A stretch of 64,000 nucleotides of DNA, from positions 62,001 to 126,000 of the forward strand of contig NZ_JACTAG010000002.1 of NCBI RefSeq assembly GCF_014763045.1, given 5' to 3'. Shown one piece after another: positions 25,816 to 33,995 of this stretch. Both the position numbers and the translations under genes were made by a program. Positions within the stretch are counted from its first letter, which is position 1. The number at the start of each line of letters is the position of its first letter. This stretch comes from Sulfitobacter aestuariivivens (GTDB lineage: Bacteria > Pseudomonadota > Alphaproteobacteria > Rhodobacterales > Rhodobacteraceae). The notes beneath the pieces were generated by a model. That model saw only the letters and a program-made list of their open reading frames with translations. It had not been told where the DNA came from and did not search any database.

Positions 25816-26454
25816 ATGACCATCAAACTCCACTGCTTCGGCGAAAGTGGGAACGCCTACAAGGCGGCCCTCGCGCTTGAGATGTCCGGCCTTGATTGGA
25901 CCCCGGTTAAGGTCGATTTCTTTGGCGGCGAAACCCGGTCCGAAGAGTACAGGACAAACATAAATCCCATGGGCGAAGCGCCAGTGATGATCGATGACGA
26001 CGTGCGCCTGACACAATCCGGCGTGATTCAGGACTACGTCTCTGAGATGTCAGGCCAATTCGGCGGCAAAGACGCGACCGAGCGCCGCGAGATCCTGCGC
26101 TGGGTTCTTTGGGACAATCACAAGCTCAGCTCGAACGCCGGGCTGACGCGTTTCTTGATGAACTTCCTGCCACTGGAGAAGCAACCCAAAGAGGTTATCG
26201 GTTTCATGCAGGGCCGCCTCAAGGCCGCCTATGCGGTGCTGAATGACCACCTTGAGGGCCGCAACTGGATTGTGGGGGATGGCGTCACCAACGCCGATCT
26301 GAGCTGCTGTGGATACCTCTACTATCCTGAACCCTTCGGCTTTGACCGCACCGAATGGCCACACATCGACGCCTGGCTCACACGCCTGTCCGAACAACCC
26401 GGCTGGAAAGCCCCCTACGATCTGATGCCCGGCAGTCCTGCTGACCGCGCCTGA
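25816..26454 (+). CDS. Glutathione S-transferase family protein
   Basis: A 212-aa GST with a thioredoxin-like N-domain (residues 1-80; LHCFGESGNAYKAALALEM, with Ser10 as candidate glutathione-activating residue) and an all-helical C-domain (about 90-205; IVGDGVTNADLSCCGYLYY). AAAGGAG precedes ATG 25816. The gene is inside the acyl-CoA degradation cluster, 25 bp before thiolase. Bacterial GSTs in such clusters often detoxify electrophilic intermediates such as unsaturated acyl-CoAs or aldehydes; that role is inference. Confidence 0.88.
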   Translation: MTIKLHCFGESGNAYKAALALEMSGLDWTPVKVDFFGGETRSEEYRTNINPMGEAPVMIDDDVRLTQSGVIQDYVSEMSGQFGGKDATERREILRWVLWDNHKLSSNAGLTRFLMNFLPLEKQPKEVIGFMQGRLKAAYAVLNDHLEGRNWIVGDGVTNADLSCCGYLYYPEPFGFDRTEWPHIDAWLTRLSEQPGWKAPYDLMPGSPADRA

Positions 26455-26479
26455 AACAACGATAAACCGGAGTACACCA

Positions 26480-27691
26480 ATGACCGAAGCCTACATCTAT
26501 GACGCCCTGCGCACCCCGCGCGGCAAGGGTCGCAAGGACGGCGCCTTGCACGAAGTGACCGCCTTGCGGCTCTCTTCGCAGACACTGAATGCTGTCAAGG
26601 AACGCAACAACCTGGAAGGCCACGCCGTCGAGGACGTGATCTGGGGCAATGTCACACAAGTGATGGAGCAGGGCGGCTGCCTTGCGCGCTCTGCCGTGCT
26701 GGCCTCTGATCTGGATGAACGCATCCCGGGCCTTGCGATCAACCGTTTCTGCGCCTCTGGCATGGAAGCCGTGAATTTGGCCGCCAACCAGGTCAAGGGC
26801 GGCGCAGGCGACGGCTATATCGCCGGTGGCGTCGAAATGATGGGCCGTGTCGCCATGGGTTCGGACGGGGCGGCCATTGCCGTTGATCCGACCCTCGCGA
26901 TGGAGCAATACTTTGTGCCCCAAGGCATCTCCGCCGATATCATCGCGACCGAGTACGGCTATTCGCGTGATGACGCTGATCAGCTGGCCGTTGCCTCCCA
27001 ACAGCGGGCTGAGGCGGCGTGGAAAGACGGGCGGTTCGACAAATCCGTGATCACCATCCGCGATCAAAACGGTCTGACGATCCTGGATCACGACGAATAC
27101 ATGCGCCCCCAGACCGATATGCAAAGCCTCGGCGCGCTCAATCCCGCGTTCCAGCAAATGGGCGAGGTGATGCCAGGATTTGATAAGGTCGCTTTGCTGA
27201 AGTACCCGCATCTGGAAAAGATCCAGCACATCCACCACGCAGGCAACTCGTCTGGCATCGTGGACGGCGCCGCAGCCGTGTTGATCGGCAACAAGGAATT
27301 TGGGGAAAAGCACGGGCTGAAACCCCGCGCCCGGATCCGCGCCACCGCCAAGATCGGCACCGACCCCACCATTATGCTGACCGGCCCCGTCCCCGTCACT
27401 GAAAAGATCCTTGCCGACAATGGCATGAGCATCGGTGACATCGATCTGTTCGAGGTGAACGAAGCCTTCGCAAGCGTCGTCATGCGTTTCATGGACGCCT
27501 TTGATGTGGACCATGACAAGGTCAACGTGAACGGCGGCTCCATCGCGATGGGTCACCCGCTGGGTGCCACTGGTGCGATGATCATCGGCACGCTGCTCGA
27601 TGAGCTTGAGCGCGCGGACAAGGAAGTTGGCCTTGCCACGCTCTGCATCGCCTCCGGTATGGGTGCTGCCACCATCATCGAGCGGGTGTAA
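26480..27691 (+). CDS. fadA: Acetyl-CoA C-acyltransferase (thiolase)
   Basis: A 403-aa degradative thiolase that cleaves 3-ketoacyl-CoA with CoA. The nucleophile is Cys91 (INRFCASGMEAVN), His359 lies in GGSIAMGHPLGATGA, and the second cysteine Cys389 is in LCIASGMGA, all in the family positions. A CGGAG site precedes ATG 26480. It is 5 bp from an NTF2-like gene and close to the FadB-type gene at 28164, forming a fadA-x-fadB unit for beta-oxidation. Length is normal for FadA/AtoB-type enzymes. Confidence 0.93.
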   Translation: MTEAYIYDALRTPRGKGRKDGALHEVTALRLSSQTLNAVKERNNLEGHAVEDVIWGNVTQVMEQGGCLARSAVLASDLDERIPGLAINRFCASGMEAVNLAANQVKGGAGDGYIAGGVEMMGRVAMGSDGAAIAVDPTLAMEQYFVPQGISADIIATEYGYSRDDADQLAVASQQRAEAAWKDGRFDKSVITIRDQNGLTILDHDEYMRPQTDMQSLGALNPAFQQMGEVMPGFDKVALLKYPHLEKIQHIHHAGNSSGIVDGAAAVLIGNKEFGEKHGLKPRARIRATAKIGTDPTIMLTGPVPVTEKILADNGMSIGDIDLFEVNEAFASVVMRFMDAFDVDHDKVNVNGGSIAMGHPLGATGAMIIGTLLDELERADKEVGLATLCIASGMGAATIIERV

Positions 27692-27696
27692 ATCTG

Positions 27697-28146
27697 ATGC
27701 GGCAGGTGAACGGGCAAACAGCACAGCAGATCGCGGAAGTATCGCTTGAGATCACGGGCAAGGCCCTGCTCAGCGATGATTTCGCGACCTTTGCCGCCTG
27801 CTTTCACCTGCCCCACAGCATTGAAACCCCCGATCACAAGCGTGTCCTCAACACGCCCGAGGACCTCAGGTCGATGTTCGACGCCGTTGCCGAAGACTAC
27901 CGCCGCAAGCGTGTCACCGAACTGGTGCGCTATTGCGAGGTCGCCGCTTTCGAAAGCGAGACGCGGATCAAGGCCACGTACATGTCGCACATGCTGGCGG
28001 GGGATCAGCGGGTCCATGACCCCTTCCCCATCTTCTCGGTGCTCGAATTCATCGATGGCCGCTGGCAATGCGTCTCCAGCCAATATGCGGTCGACACAAA
28101 CACAACAGTTGGGCGCGCGATAGCCGCATCCGCCCAGGACGACTGA
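27697..28146 (+). CDS. NTF2-like (SnoaL fold) hypothetical protein
   Basis: A 149-aa protein with the cone-shaped alpha+beta NTF2-like pattern: N-terminal helices, DDFATFAACFHLPHSIET, then strands including IFSVLEFIDGRWQCVSSQY. No catalytic residue can be assigned with confidence. It is located between thiolase and FadB with a 5-bp gap to the former and 17 bp to the latter, so it is cotranscribed. It may bind a hydrophobic intermediate of the pathway. The ATG at 27697 lacks a clear ribosome site, suggesting coupling to thiolase translation. Confidence 0.7.
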   Translation: MRQVNGQTAQQIAEVSLEITGKALLSDDFATFAACFHLPHSIETPDHKRVLNTPEDLRSMFDAVAEDYRRKRVTELVRYCEVAAFESETRIKATYMSHMLAGDQRVHDPFPIFSVLEFIDGRWQCVSSQYAVDTNTTVGRAIAASAQDD

Positions 28147-28163
28147 TCAGACAGGAAAACCAA

Positions 28164-30371
28164 ATGACCGATTTCACAATGAAAACCGACGGCGACGGTA
28201 TCGCCACCATTACTTGGGACGTCGCAGACAAGACCATGAATGTCATGTCTTTCGAAGGGCTTCAGGAACTTGACGCCCTCATCGACGAGGCGCTGGGGGA
28301 CGAGGCCGTCAAAGGCGTGATCATCACCTCTGGAAAGGAGGGCAGCTTTGCCGCCGGTATGGATCTCAACCTGCTAGGTGCGATGCGCGAAAGCGCGGGC
28401 GACGACCCGGCCAAGGGCTTCTTTGAAGGCATCATGAGCACCCACCACCTGCTGCGCAAAATCGAGCGGGCGGGCATGGACCCCAAGAAGCTGAAGGGTG
28501 GCAAGCCCATCGCCTCGGTTCTGCCCGGCACTGCCGCAGGCATCGGGCTGGAACTGCCGCTGGCCACACACCGCATCTTTGCCGCTGACAATCCAAAGGC
28601 CCGCATCGGCCTGCCGGAAATCAAGGTTGGCATCTTCCCTGGTGCGGGCGGCACTACCCGTCTGGTGCGCAAACTGGGCGCGATGGCAGCCTCCGGCTAT
28701 CTGCTGGAAGGCAAGATGGTCCCCCCTGCCGCCGCCGCAAAGGCCGGCCTGATCGACGAGGTCAGCGATGATCCGATGGCCGCCGCGCGCGACTGGGTGC
28801 TGAATGCCACGGACGCCGATCTGGTCAAACCCTGGGATGCGAAGGGCTACAAAATGCCCGGCGGCGCACCTTATCACCCCGCTGGTTTCATGACATTTGT
28901 CGGCGCTAACGCGATGGTCAACGGCCAGACCAAAGGTGTCTACCCTGCGGCCAAGGCCCTGTTGTCGGCAGTCTATGAAGGTGCGCTCGTGCCCTTTGAC
29001 ACAGCCCTCAAGATCGAAGCGCGCTGGTTTACAAATGTCCTGATGAACCCCTCATCCGCCGCGATGATCCGGTCGCTCTTTATCAACAAGGAAGCGCTGG
29101 AAAAAGGCGCTGTGCGCCCCACGGGCATCCCCGATCAGCGCGTCAAAAAGCTTGGCGTTCTGGGCGCGGGCATGATGGGCGCGGGCATTGCACTGGTCAG
29201 TGCGCAGGCGGGCATCGAGGTCGTGTTGGTTGACCGCGATCAGGAAGCCGCGGACCGTGGCAAGGATTATTCGGCCAAGTACATGGACAAAGGAATTGCG
29301 CGCAAAAAGGCCACGCCGGAAAAGAAAGAGGCATTGCTCAACCTCATCACCGCAACCCCCGATCTGGACGCGCTCAAGGGTTGCGATCTGATCATCGAAG
29401 CGGTGTTTGAGGATCCCGAGGTCAAAGCAGAAATGACCAAAAAGGTGGAAGCGATCATTCCCGAGGACTGCATCTTTGCCTCCAACACCTCGACGCTGCC
29501 GATCACCGATCTGGCGCAGGCCTCCTCGCGCCGCGAGCAGTTCATCGGCATCCACTTCTTCAGCCCTGTCGAACGCATGCTGTTGGTGGAAATCATCAAA
29601 GGCAAGGAAACCGGTGACCGTGCGGTGGCCAAGGCGCTGGATTATGTGCGCCAGATCAAGAAGACCCCAATCGTCGTCAACGACGCGCGGTTCTTCTATG
29701 CCAACCGCTGCATCATCCCTTACGTCAACGAAGGCGCGCGGATGATCACCGAAGGTGTCGCCCCGTGGCTTGTCGACAACGCAGCCGCGATGCTGGGCTT
29801 CCCAGTCGGGCCGATCCAGCTGACGGATGAAACCTCCATCGATCTGGGGGCCAAGATTGCCCGCGCCACCAAAAAGGCCATGGGCAACGCCTATCCCGCC
29901 TCTGGTGCCGATGATCTGATCTTCTGGATGGAAAAAGAAGGCCGCATGGGCCGCAAGGCTGGCAAGGGCTTTTTCGACTATGACGAAAAAGGCAAGCGGA
30001 TCGGTTACTGGAAAGGCATGCAGGACAAATATCCGCTGTCCGAAGGCCAGCCGGATGTGCGCGAAGTCCAGGACCGCCTGATGTTCGTTCAGGTGCTCGA
30101 AGCGGTCCGCGCGCTGGAAGAAGGTGTGCTGATGGACATCCGCGAAGGCGACGTGGGCGCGATCCTGGGCTGGGGCTTTGCGCCATGGTCCGGCGGCCCA
30201 CTCAGCTGGCTCGACATTATCGGCACACCCTATGCCGCAGAACGTTGCGACCAGTTGGAGGCCGAGTTCGGCGAACGCTTCAAATGCCCTGACCTGCTGC
30301 GCGAGATGGCCGAAAAGAACCAGACGTTCTATGGCCGCTTTGGTCCGAAGGCCGCAGAAGAGGCCGCCTGA
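28164..30371 (+). CDS. fadB: Bifunctional enoyl-CoA hydratase / 3-hydroxyacyl-CoA dehydrogenase
   Basis: A 735-aa multifunctional beta-oxidation enzyme. The N-terminal crotonase domain (about 10-280) has the oxyanion-hole segments SFAAGMDLNLLG and GTAAGIGLELPLATH and the catalytic-glutamate region GLPEIKVGIFPGAGGTTRL. The NAD domain begins at about residue 330 (LGVLGAGMMGAGIAL), with HFFSPVERMLLVEI and the C-terminal 3HCDH domains after it. ATG 28164 follows AGGAAA. It is the last gene of the cluster, ending before a strong terminator. With thiolase and the acyl-CoA dehydrogenases it completes a beta-oxidation spiral. Confidence 0.94.
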   Translation: MTDFTMKTDGDGIATITWDVADKTMNVMSFEGLQELDALIDEALGDEAVKGVIITSGKEGSFAAGMDLNLLGAMRESAGDDPAKGFFEGIMSTHHLLRKIERAGMDPKKLKGGKPIASVLPGTAAGIGLELPLATHRIFAADNPKARIGLPEIKVGIFPGAGGTTRLVRKLGAMAASGYLLEGKMVPPAAAAKAGLIDEVSDDPMAAARDWVLNATDADLVKPWDAKGYKMPGGAPYHPAGFMTFVGANAMVNGQTKGVYPAAKALLSAVYEGALVPFDTALKIEARWFTNVLMNPSSAAMIRSLFINKEALEKGAVRPTGIPDQRVKKLGVLGAGMMGAGIALVSAQAGIEVVLVDRDQEAADRGKDYSAKYMDKGIARKKATPEKKEALLNLITATPDLDALKGCDLIIEAVFEDPEVKAEMTKKVEAIIPEDCIFASNTSTLPITDLAQASSRREQFIGIHFFSPVERMLLVEIIKGKETGDRAVAKALDYVRQIKKTPIVVNDARFFYANRCIIPYVNEGARMITEGVAPWLVDNAAAMLGFPVGPIQLTDETSIDLGAKIARATKKAMGNAYPASGADDLIFWMEKEGRMGRKAGKGFFDYDEKGKRIGYWKGMQDKYPLSEGQPDVREVQDRLMFVQVLEAVRALEEGVLMDIREGDVGAILGWGFAPWSGGPLSWLDIIGTPYAAERCDQLEAEFGERFKCPDLLREMAEKNQTFYGRFGPKAAEEAA

Positions 30372-30391
30372 AACAAGTAATACGCACCATC

Positions 30392-30418
30392 AAAGGGGCG
30401 CCTCGTGCGCCCCTTTTT
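30392..30418 (+). terminator. Intrinsic terminator after fadB
   Basis: AAAGGGGCGC, loop CTCGT, GCGCCCCTTT followed by TT. A perfect 10-bp stem with U-tract lies 20 bp after the fadB stop. The A-run on the left arm also allows it to serve the convergent gene at 30428. Confidence 0.9.
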
Positions 30419-30427
30419 CTTTGCCAG

Positions 30428-31462
30428 CTATCCGGCGAGGTTCGGATGTCCATAGGCTTCCGGATAGGGCATCGGATGGTGCGGCCCGAGGGGCACGACC
30501 CCATTCCACGACCGCCCGAAATATCCCTGCCGGCAATGCAACAATGATCCGCTTTCTGCCACGCCTGGCAGGCTGTGTACCCGGCACAGCCACCGCCACA
30601 AATGCGGAAAATCCAGAACGCGTGCGCCATTCAGCTTCATCCGCACGTAATAGACCGGGTCGTGCCGATAAAGCGTCGGGAAAAGCCGCAGATCTGCCTC
30701 GGTGAACCGATCGCCCGTCAAAAAGGGCCGGTTATCAGCCGCCAGCCGCTTCTCCAGCCCGTCCAGCGTGTCGAAATACCGCTGAAACGCCGCAGCATAA
30801 ACTGATTGATCCGATGAAAAACCGGCCTTGTACGCGCCGTTGTTGATCCCGACATAGATGACTTCGTTCAGCGCATCGATCTCATCGCGCACCGCAGCAT
30901 GCGCGGACCCGGACGGATAAAGATCGGGCCGGGCATCGTCTGCAATTTCACTGCCAAGCGCACGGGCCTGTGCGTTCAACATGCGCACGATATCGGCACT
31001 TTCATTGGTGACGATCCGCTTACTCTTTTTGTCAAATAGCACCGGCACGGATTTCTCTTCTGACCCTTCGGCCTGATAGATCTGCCGCACCAGACGCATC
31101 GCCTGCCCTGTCGCCGTCTCGACCGTGCACTCCGGCAGTGTCTGCCCCGTCAGGCTGGCGGTGCGATCCGGATTGAACTCCCAATGATTGGGCCCCTCGG
31201 GATCATCTTCAGAGGTCCGGTTGGGAAAAGCCACATCCATGGTGATGCTGCCGGTCAATCCCAGCACGCTGCGCGCCAGAGTCACGCGGTGGCACCACGG
31301 ACAGTTCAGCGCGACATGCAAATGGTACCGACCCGGCTCAGCGGGAAACGCCGCGTCCTCTCCGATGACCGAACGAAACCCGCTGACGCCGCGCACGAAC
31401 TCTCCGCTGGCCCGCCGAGCTGCCGCATCCTTTTGAGATTCCTCGACCGATTTGTCTGCCAT
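30428..31462 (-). CDS. Glutathionyl-hydroquinone reductase (YqjG/ECM4-like)
   Basis: A 344-aa Xi-class glutathione transferase that removes glutathione from glutathionyl-hydroquinones. The catalytic cysteine is Cys54 in NCPWCHRV, with a second cysteine at 57. The NHWEFNPDRTASLTG and VPVLFDKKSKRIVTNES segments and the helical C-domain with YVGINNGAYKAGFS (about 200-215) are the family hallmarks, and HLWRWLCRVHSLPGV is near the end. It is a single gene, convergent with fadB. It probably handles quinones derived from aromatic compounds. Confidence 0.9.
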   Translation of the reverse strand: MADKSVEESQKDAAARRASGEFVRGVSGFRSVIGEDAAFPAEPGRYHLHVALNCPWCHRVTLARSVLGLTGSITMDVAFPNRTSEDDPEGPNHWEFNPDRTASLTGQTLPECTVETATGQAMRLVRQIYQAEGSEEKSVPVLFDKKSKRIVTNESADIVRMLNAQARALGSEIADDARPDLYPSGSAHAAVRDEIDALNEVIYVGINNGAYKAGFSSDQSVYAAAFQRYFDTLDGLEKRLAADNRPFLTGDRFTEADLRLFPTLYRHDPVYYVRMKLNGARVLDFPHLWRWLCRVHSLPGVAESGSLLHCRQGYFGRSWNGVVPLGPHHPMPYPEAYGHPNLAG

Positions 31463-31796
31463 TCATCACGACCCATTCTGACGGACCGGCGATTTTCGCT
31501 GCTCCCTATTTACAAGTGTCTCAAAAACCGCGCGGTACCGCCAGATGCCGCTGTGCAGACACCCTGTTCACAGATGCACGGACCAGCCGTTTCGCCCCAA
31601 AAAGACCAGATCAAGAAAACCACTTGCAACGAATCTCATAACGCCCTTCAATTGTCTTACATTTAGACCACCACGACGGTTCGCCCCATTTCAGCGGTTC
31701 AACCGGCCAGCGATAGGCCGGGATAACGACACAAATACCGACGCGACACCGACGTAATACCGACGTAATACCGAAAGCCCTTGGGAGGATATTTTC
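31463..31796. other. 334-bp intergenic region upstream of methanethiol oxidase gene
   Basis: Divergent spacer. The part next to the GST gene shows nothing clear. Toward the oxidase gene there is an inverted repeat CCGGCC-N7-GGCCGG (31703-31721), then a four-fold 11-bp direct repeat (31737-31776), then a GGGAGGA ribosome site. No coding region of any credibility was seen. Confidence 0.6.
31737..31776 (+). promoter_or_regulatory. Four-fold 11-bp direct repeat ahead of methanethiol oxidase gene
   Basis: Units begin at 31737, 31748, 31759 and 31770, with sequence ACCGACGTAAT (first unit ACCGACGCGAC, last unit truncated to ACCGA). Two units are identical and the period is exactly 11 bp, one helical turn. 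OmpR/PhoB-type response regulators bind direct repeats of this period. The array ends about 20 bp before the start codon. Confidence 0.55.
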
Positions 31797-33194
31797 ATGA
31801 ACCTGCGACCCGATCCCACGTTTCATCCAACTGCACAGCTTGCCATGCAGGCCCCGGTTGAAAACTATGCATTTACCGTGATGCTCAGCCCTGATGGTGA
31901 ACAGTCCGACGGGATTGCCGTCGTTGACGTGAACCCGAAATCCGACAGCTACGGCCAGATCGTGCACAAGGTCATTGTCCCCCATAAGGGCGATGAATTT
32001 CACCACTTCGGCTGGAACGCCTGTTCGTCTTCGCTGTCGCCCCTGACCGGTCACGCCTTTCTGGAACGGCGCTATCTGATCGTGCCCGGTATCCGGTCCA
32101 GCCGCATCTACATCATCGATGTGAAGGACCCGCTGAAGGCGAAGATCCACAAGACCATCGAACCCGAAGAAGTCTTTGCCAAGACCGGATATTCCCGCCC
32201 CCACACGATCCATTGCGGGCCCGAAGGCATCTATGTCTCGACACTTGGCGGCGGCGGTGAAGACGGCACGGACGGCCCTCCGGGCATCTTCATTATGGAC
32301 TGCGAAACCTTTGAAATCATTGGCCGTTACGAGATGGATCGGGGCGAGCAGGACAAGCACTATGACTTCTGGTGGAACTTGCCACAGGACTACATGGTCA
32401 GCTCTGAATGGGGCCTGCCACCTCAGTTCGAAGGCGGCATCGTGGCCGAGGATCTGCTGAGCAACAAGTACGGCCACAAGATTCATTTCTGGGATCTGCG
32501 TGCGCGCAAAAATATTCAGACCATCGACCTGGGGGAAAACCACCAGATGGCGCTGGAAATCCGGCCTGCCCATGACCCGGCCAAAGCCTATGGCTTTTGT
32601 GGCGTGGTTGTCGACACCACCAATTTGCAGGGCTCAATCTTTACCTGGTGGCGTGATGACGACGGGAAATGGCAGGCCAGGAAAACCATCACCATCGACC
32701 CACGCCCCGAGGATGCCGACAACCTGCCGGAGTTGCTCAAGGGCTTTGGCGCCGTGCCACCACTGGTCACCGATATCGACCTCAGCCTCGATGACAAATA
32801 CCTCTATGTCGCCTGTTGGGGCCTGGGCGAGATGCATCAATACGATGTCTCCGACCCGATGAACCCCGTCCTCGCCGGCAAGGTCGAAGTCGGCGGCATC
32901 GCGCGTGGCGCGGCACACCCCAACGGCAAGCCCTTTGCCTATGGGCCGCAGATGGTCGAAATCAGCCGCGACGGTAAACGCGTCTACTGGACGAATTCGC
33001 TCTATTCCACTTGGGATGATCAGTTCTACCCCGATGACGAAGGCGGCCAGATGGTCATGGCAAACAATGACGAGAACGGCTTTCATCTGGACAAGGACTT
33101 TTACGTCGATTTCCCTGAAGGGTTACGGTCCCACCAGATCCGGCTGGAGGGGGGCGATTGCTCTACCGACAGCTTCTGCTATCCGAACGTCTAA
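31797..33194 (+). CDS. mtoX: Methanethiol oxidase (SBP56/selenium-binding protein family)
   Basis: A 465-aa beta-propeller protein of the SBP56 family. Characterised bacterial members (MtoX of Hyphomicrobium, also human SELENBP1) oxidise methanethiol to formaldehyde, H2S and H2O2 and need copper. Conserved metal-region segments are EFHHFGWNACSS (67-78), PHTIHC (135-140), DKHYDFWWN (186-194) and SHQIRLEGGDCSTDSFC at the end. No Sec or Tat signal is visible, so this copy looks cytoplasmic, unlike the periplasmic Hyphomicrobium enzyme. A GGGAGGA site precedes ATG 31797. It is cotranscribed with a membrane protein 3 nt downstream. Confidence 0.88.
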   Translation: MNLRPDPTFHPTAQLAMQAPVENYAFTVMLSPDGEQSDGIAVVDVNPKSDSYGQIVHKVIVPHKGDEFHHFGWNACSSSLSPLTGHAFLERRYLIVPGIRSSRIYIIDVKDPLKAKIHKTIEPEEVFAKTGYSRPHTIHCGPEGIYVSTLGGGGEDGTDGPPGIFIMDCETFEIIGRYEMDRGEQDKHYDFWWNLPQDYMVSSEWGLPPQFEGGIVAEDLLSNKYGHKIHFWDLRARKNIQTIDLGENHQMALEIRPAHDPAKAYGFCGVVVDTTNLQGSIFTWWRDDDGKWQARKTITIDPRPEDADNLPELLKGFGAVPPLVTDIDLSLDDKYLYVACWGLGEMHQYDVSDPMNPVLAGKVEVGGIARGAAHPNGKPFAYGPQMVEISRDGKRVYWTNSLYSTWDDQFYPDDEGGQMVMANNDENGFHLDKDFYVDFPEGLRSHQIRLEGGDCSTDSFCYPNV

Positions 33195-33197
33195 GTC

Positions 33198-33857
33198 TTG
33201 GACGATCCGGCCTCAGTGGCGGCCCTTTGGGGGGCCGTCATTTTTTCTGGAATTTACCATGGCGTGAATCCCGGCATGGGCTGGCCGCTTGCGGTGTCGG
33301 CAGCCCTGTTTGAGCAAAAGACCGCAGCCCTATTGCGCGCGCTGGTGGCGCTGGCTGTCGGTCATTTTCTGGCAATGACGGCAATTCTGTTGCCGTTTTC
33401 CATGATGACGGCGCTTGTCGAATGGGAGCAGCATTTGCGCATCGGCGCCGGTCTGCTCGTGATTGCATTGGGGTTTTATCTACTGATCAACCGAAGGCAT
33501 CCGCGCTTTCTGGCGCGGGTGAAACCGACACGCCTGGCGCTGTGGTCCTTTCTGGCAGCCATGGCCCATGGCGCCGGCTTGATGCTGGTGCCGATCTATC
33601 TGGGGCTTTGCGCGATCGACGAACTGGACGCCGGTCATCAGGCGGCAGGCGCGCTGATGGCCAGCAATATGGGCACTGCGGTTTTGGTGGCTGTGGCACA
33701 TACGGCGGCGATGACCCTGGCGGGTGGCGCACTGGCTGCGGGCATGTACTTCTGGCTGGGTCTCAAGTTCCTGTCAAAAACCTGGTTCAATCTGGATGTG
33801 GTCTGGGCGTTGAGCCTTGTCCTTGTCGGTCTTTTCGGAATCTGGAGCGCCGTTTAG
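33198..33857 (+). CDS. Polytopic membrane protein paired with methanethiol oxidase
   Basis: A 219-aa inner-membrane protein with about six helices. The likely start is TTG 33198, three nucleotides after the oxidase stop and without its own ribosome site, so translation is probably coupled. The first helix carries SGIYHGVNPGMGWPLAV, a histidine followed by an NPG motif, and a later helix has AAMAHGAGLMLVPIY. Such His-containing helices recall NiCoT/TauE-type metal or anion transporters, but no family assignment is safe. Candidate roles are copper supply or export of sulfur products for the oxidase. Confidence 0.75.
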   Translation: MDDPASVAALWGAVIFSGIYHGVNPGMGWPLAVSAALFEQKTAALLRALVALAVGHFLAMTAILLPFSMMTALVEWEQHLRIGAGLLVIALGFYLLINRRHPRFLARVKPTRLALWSFLAAMAHGAGLMLVPIYLGLCAIDELDAGHQAAGALMASNMGTAVLVAVAHTAAMTLAGGALAAGMYFWLGLKFLSKTWFNLDVVWALSLVLVGLFGIWSAV

Positions 33858-33908
33858 ATCCCCATGCAACAAATGGACTTTCCCGCTTCCACGAGCTGAC
33901 CCAAAGAC

Positions 33909-33936
33909 AAAAGGGCCACCGCGCGGCGACCCTTTT
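33909..33936. terminator. Hairpin terminator between convergent genes
   Basis: AAAAGGG, 14-nt GC-rich loop with internal CCGCGCGG, CCCTTTT. It lies 51 bp after the membrane protein stop and 59 bp after the Hint gene end on the other strand, and can act in both directions. Confidence 0.7.
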
Positions 33937-33995
33937 ATCAGACTTGGGGCAGACTTTTGCCGATCCCCCTCCAAAGGGACAGGCAAAAAAAGTCG

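Noticed and set aside
26378-27724. Minus-strand open frame of 448 codons opposite thiolase
   Set aside because: The thiolase on the plus strand has all active-site residues; the antisense translation shows no family features.
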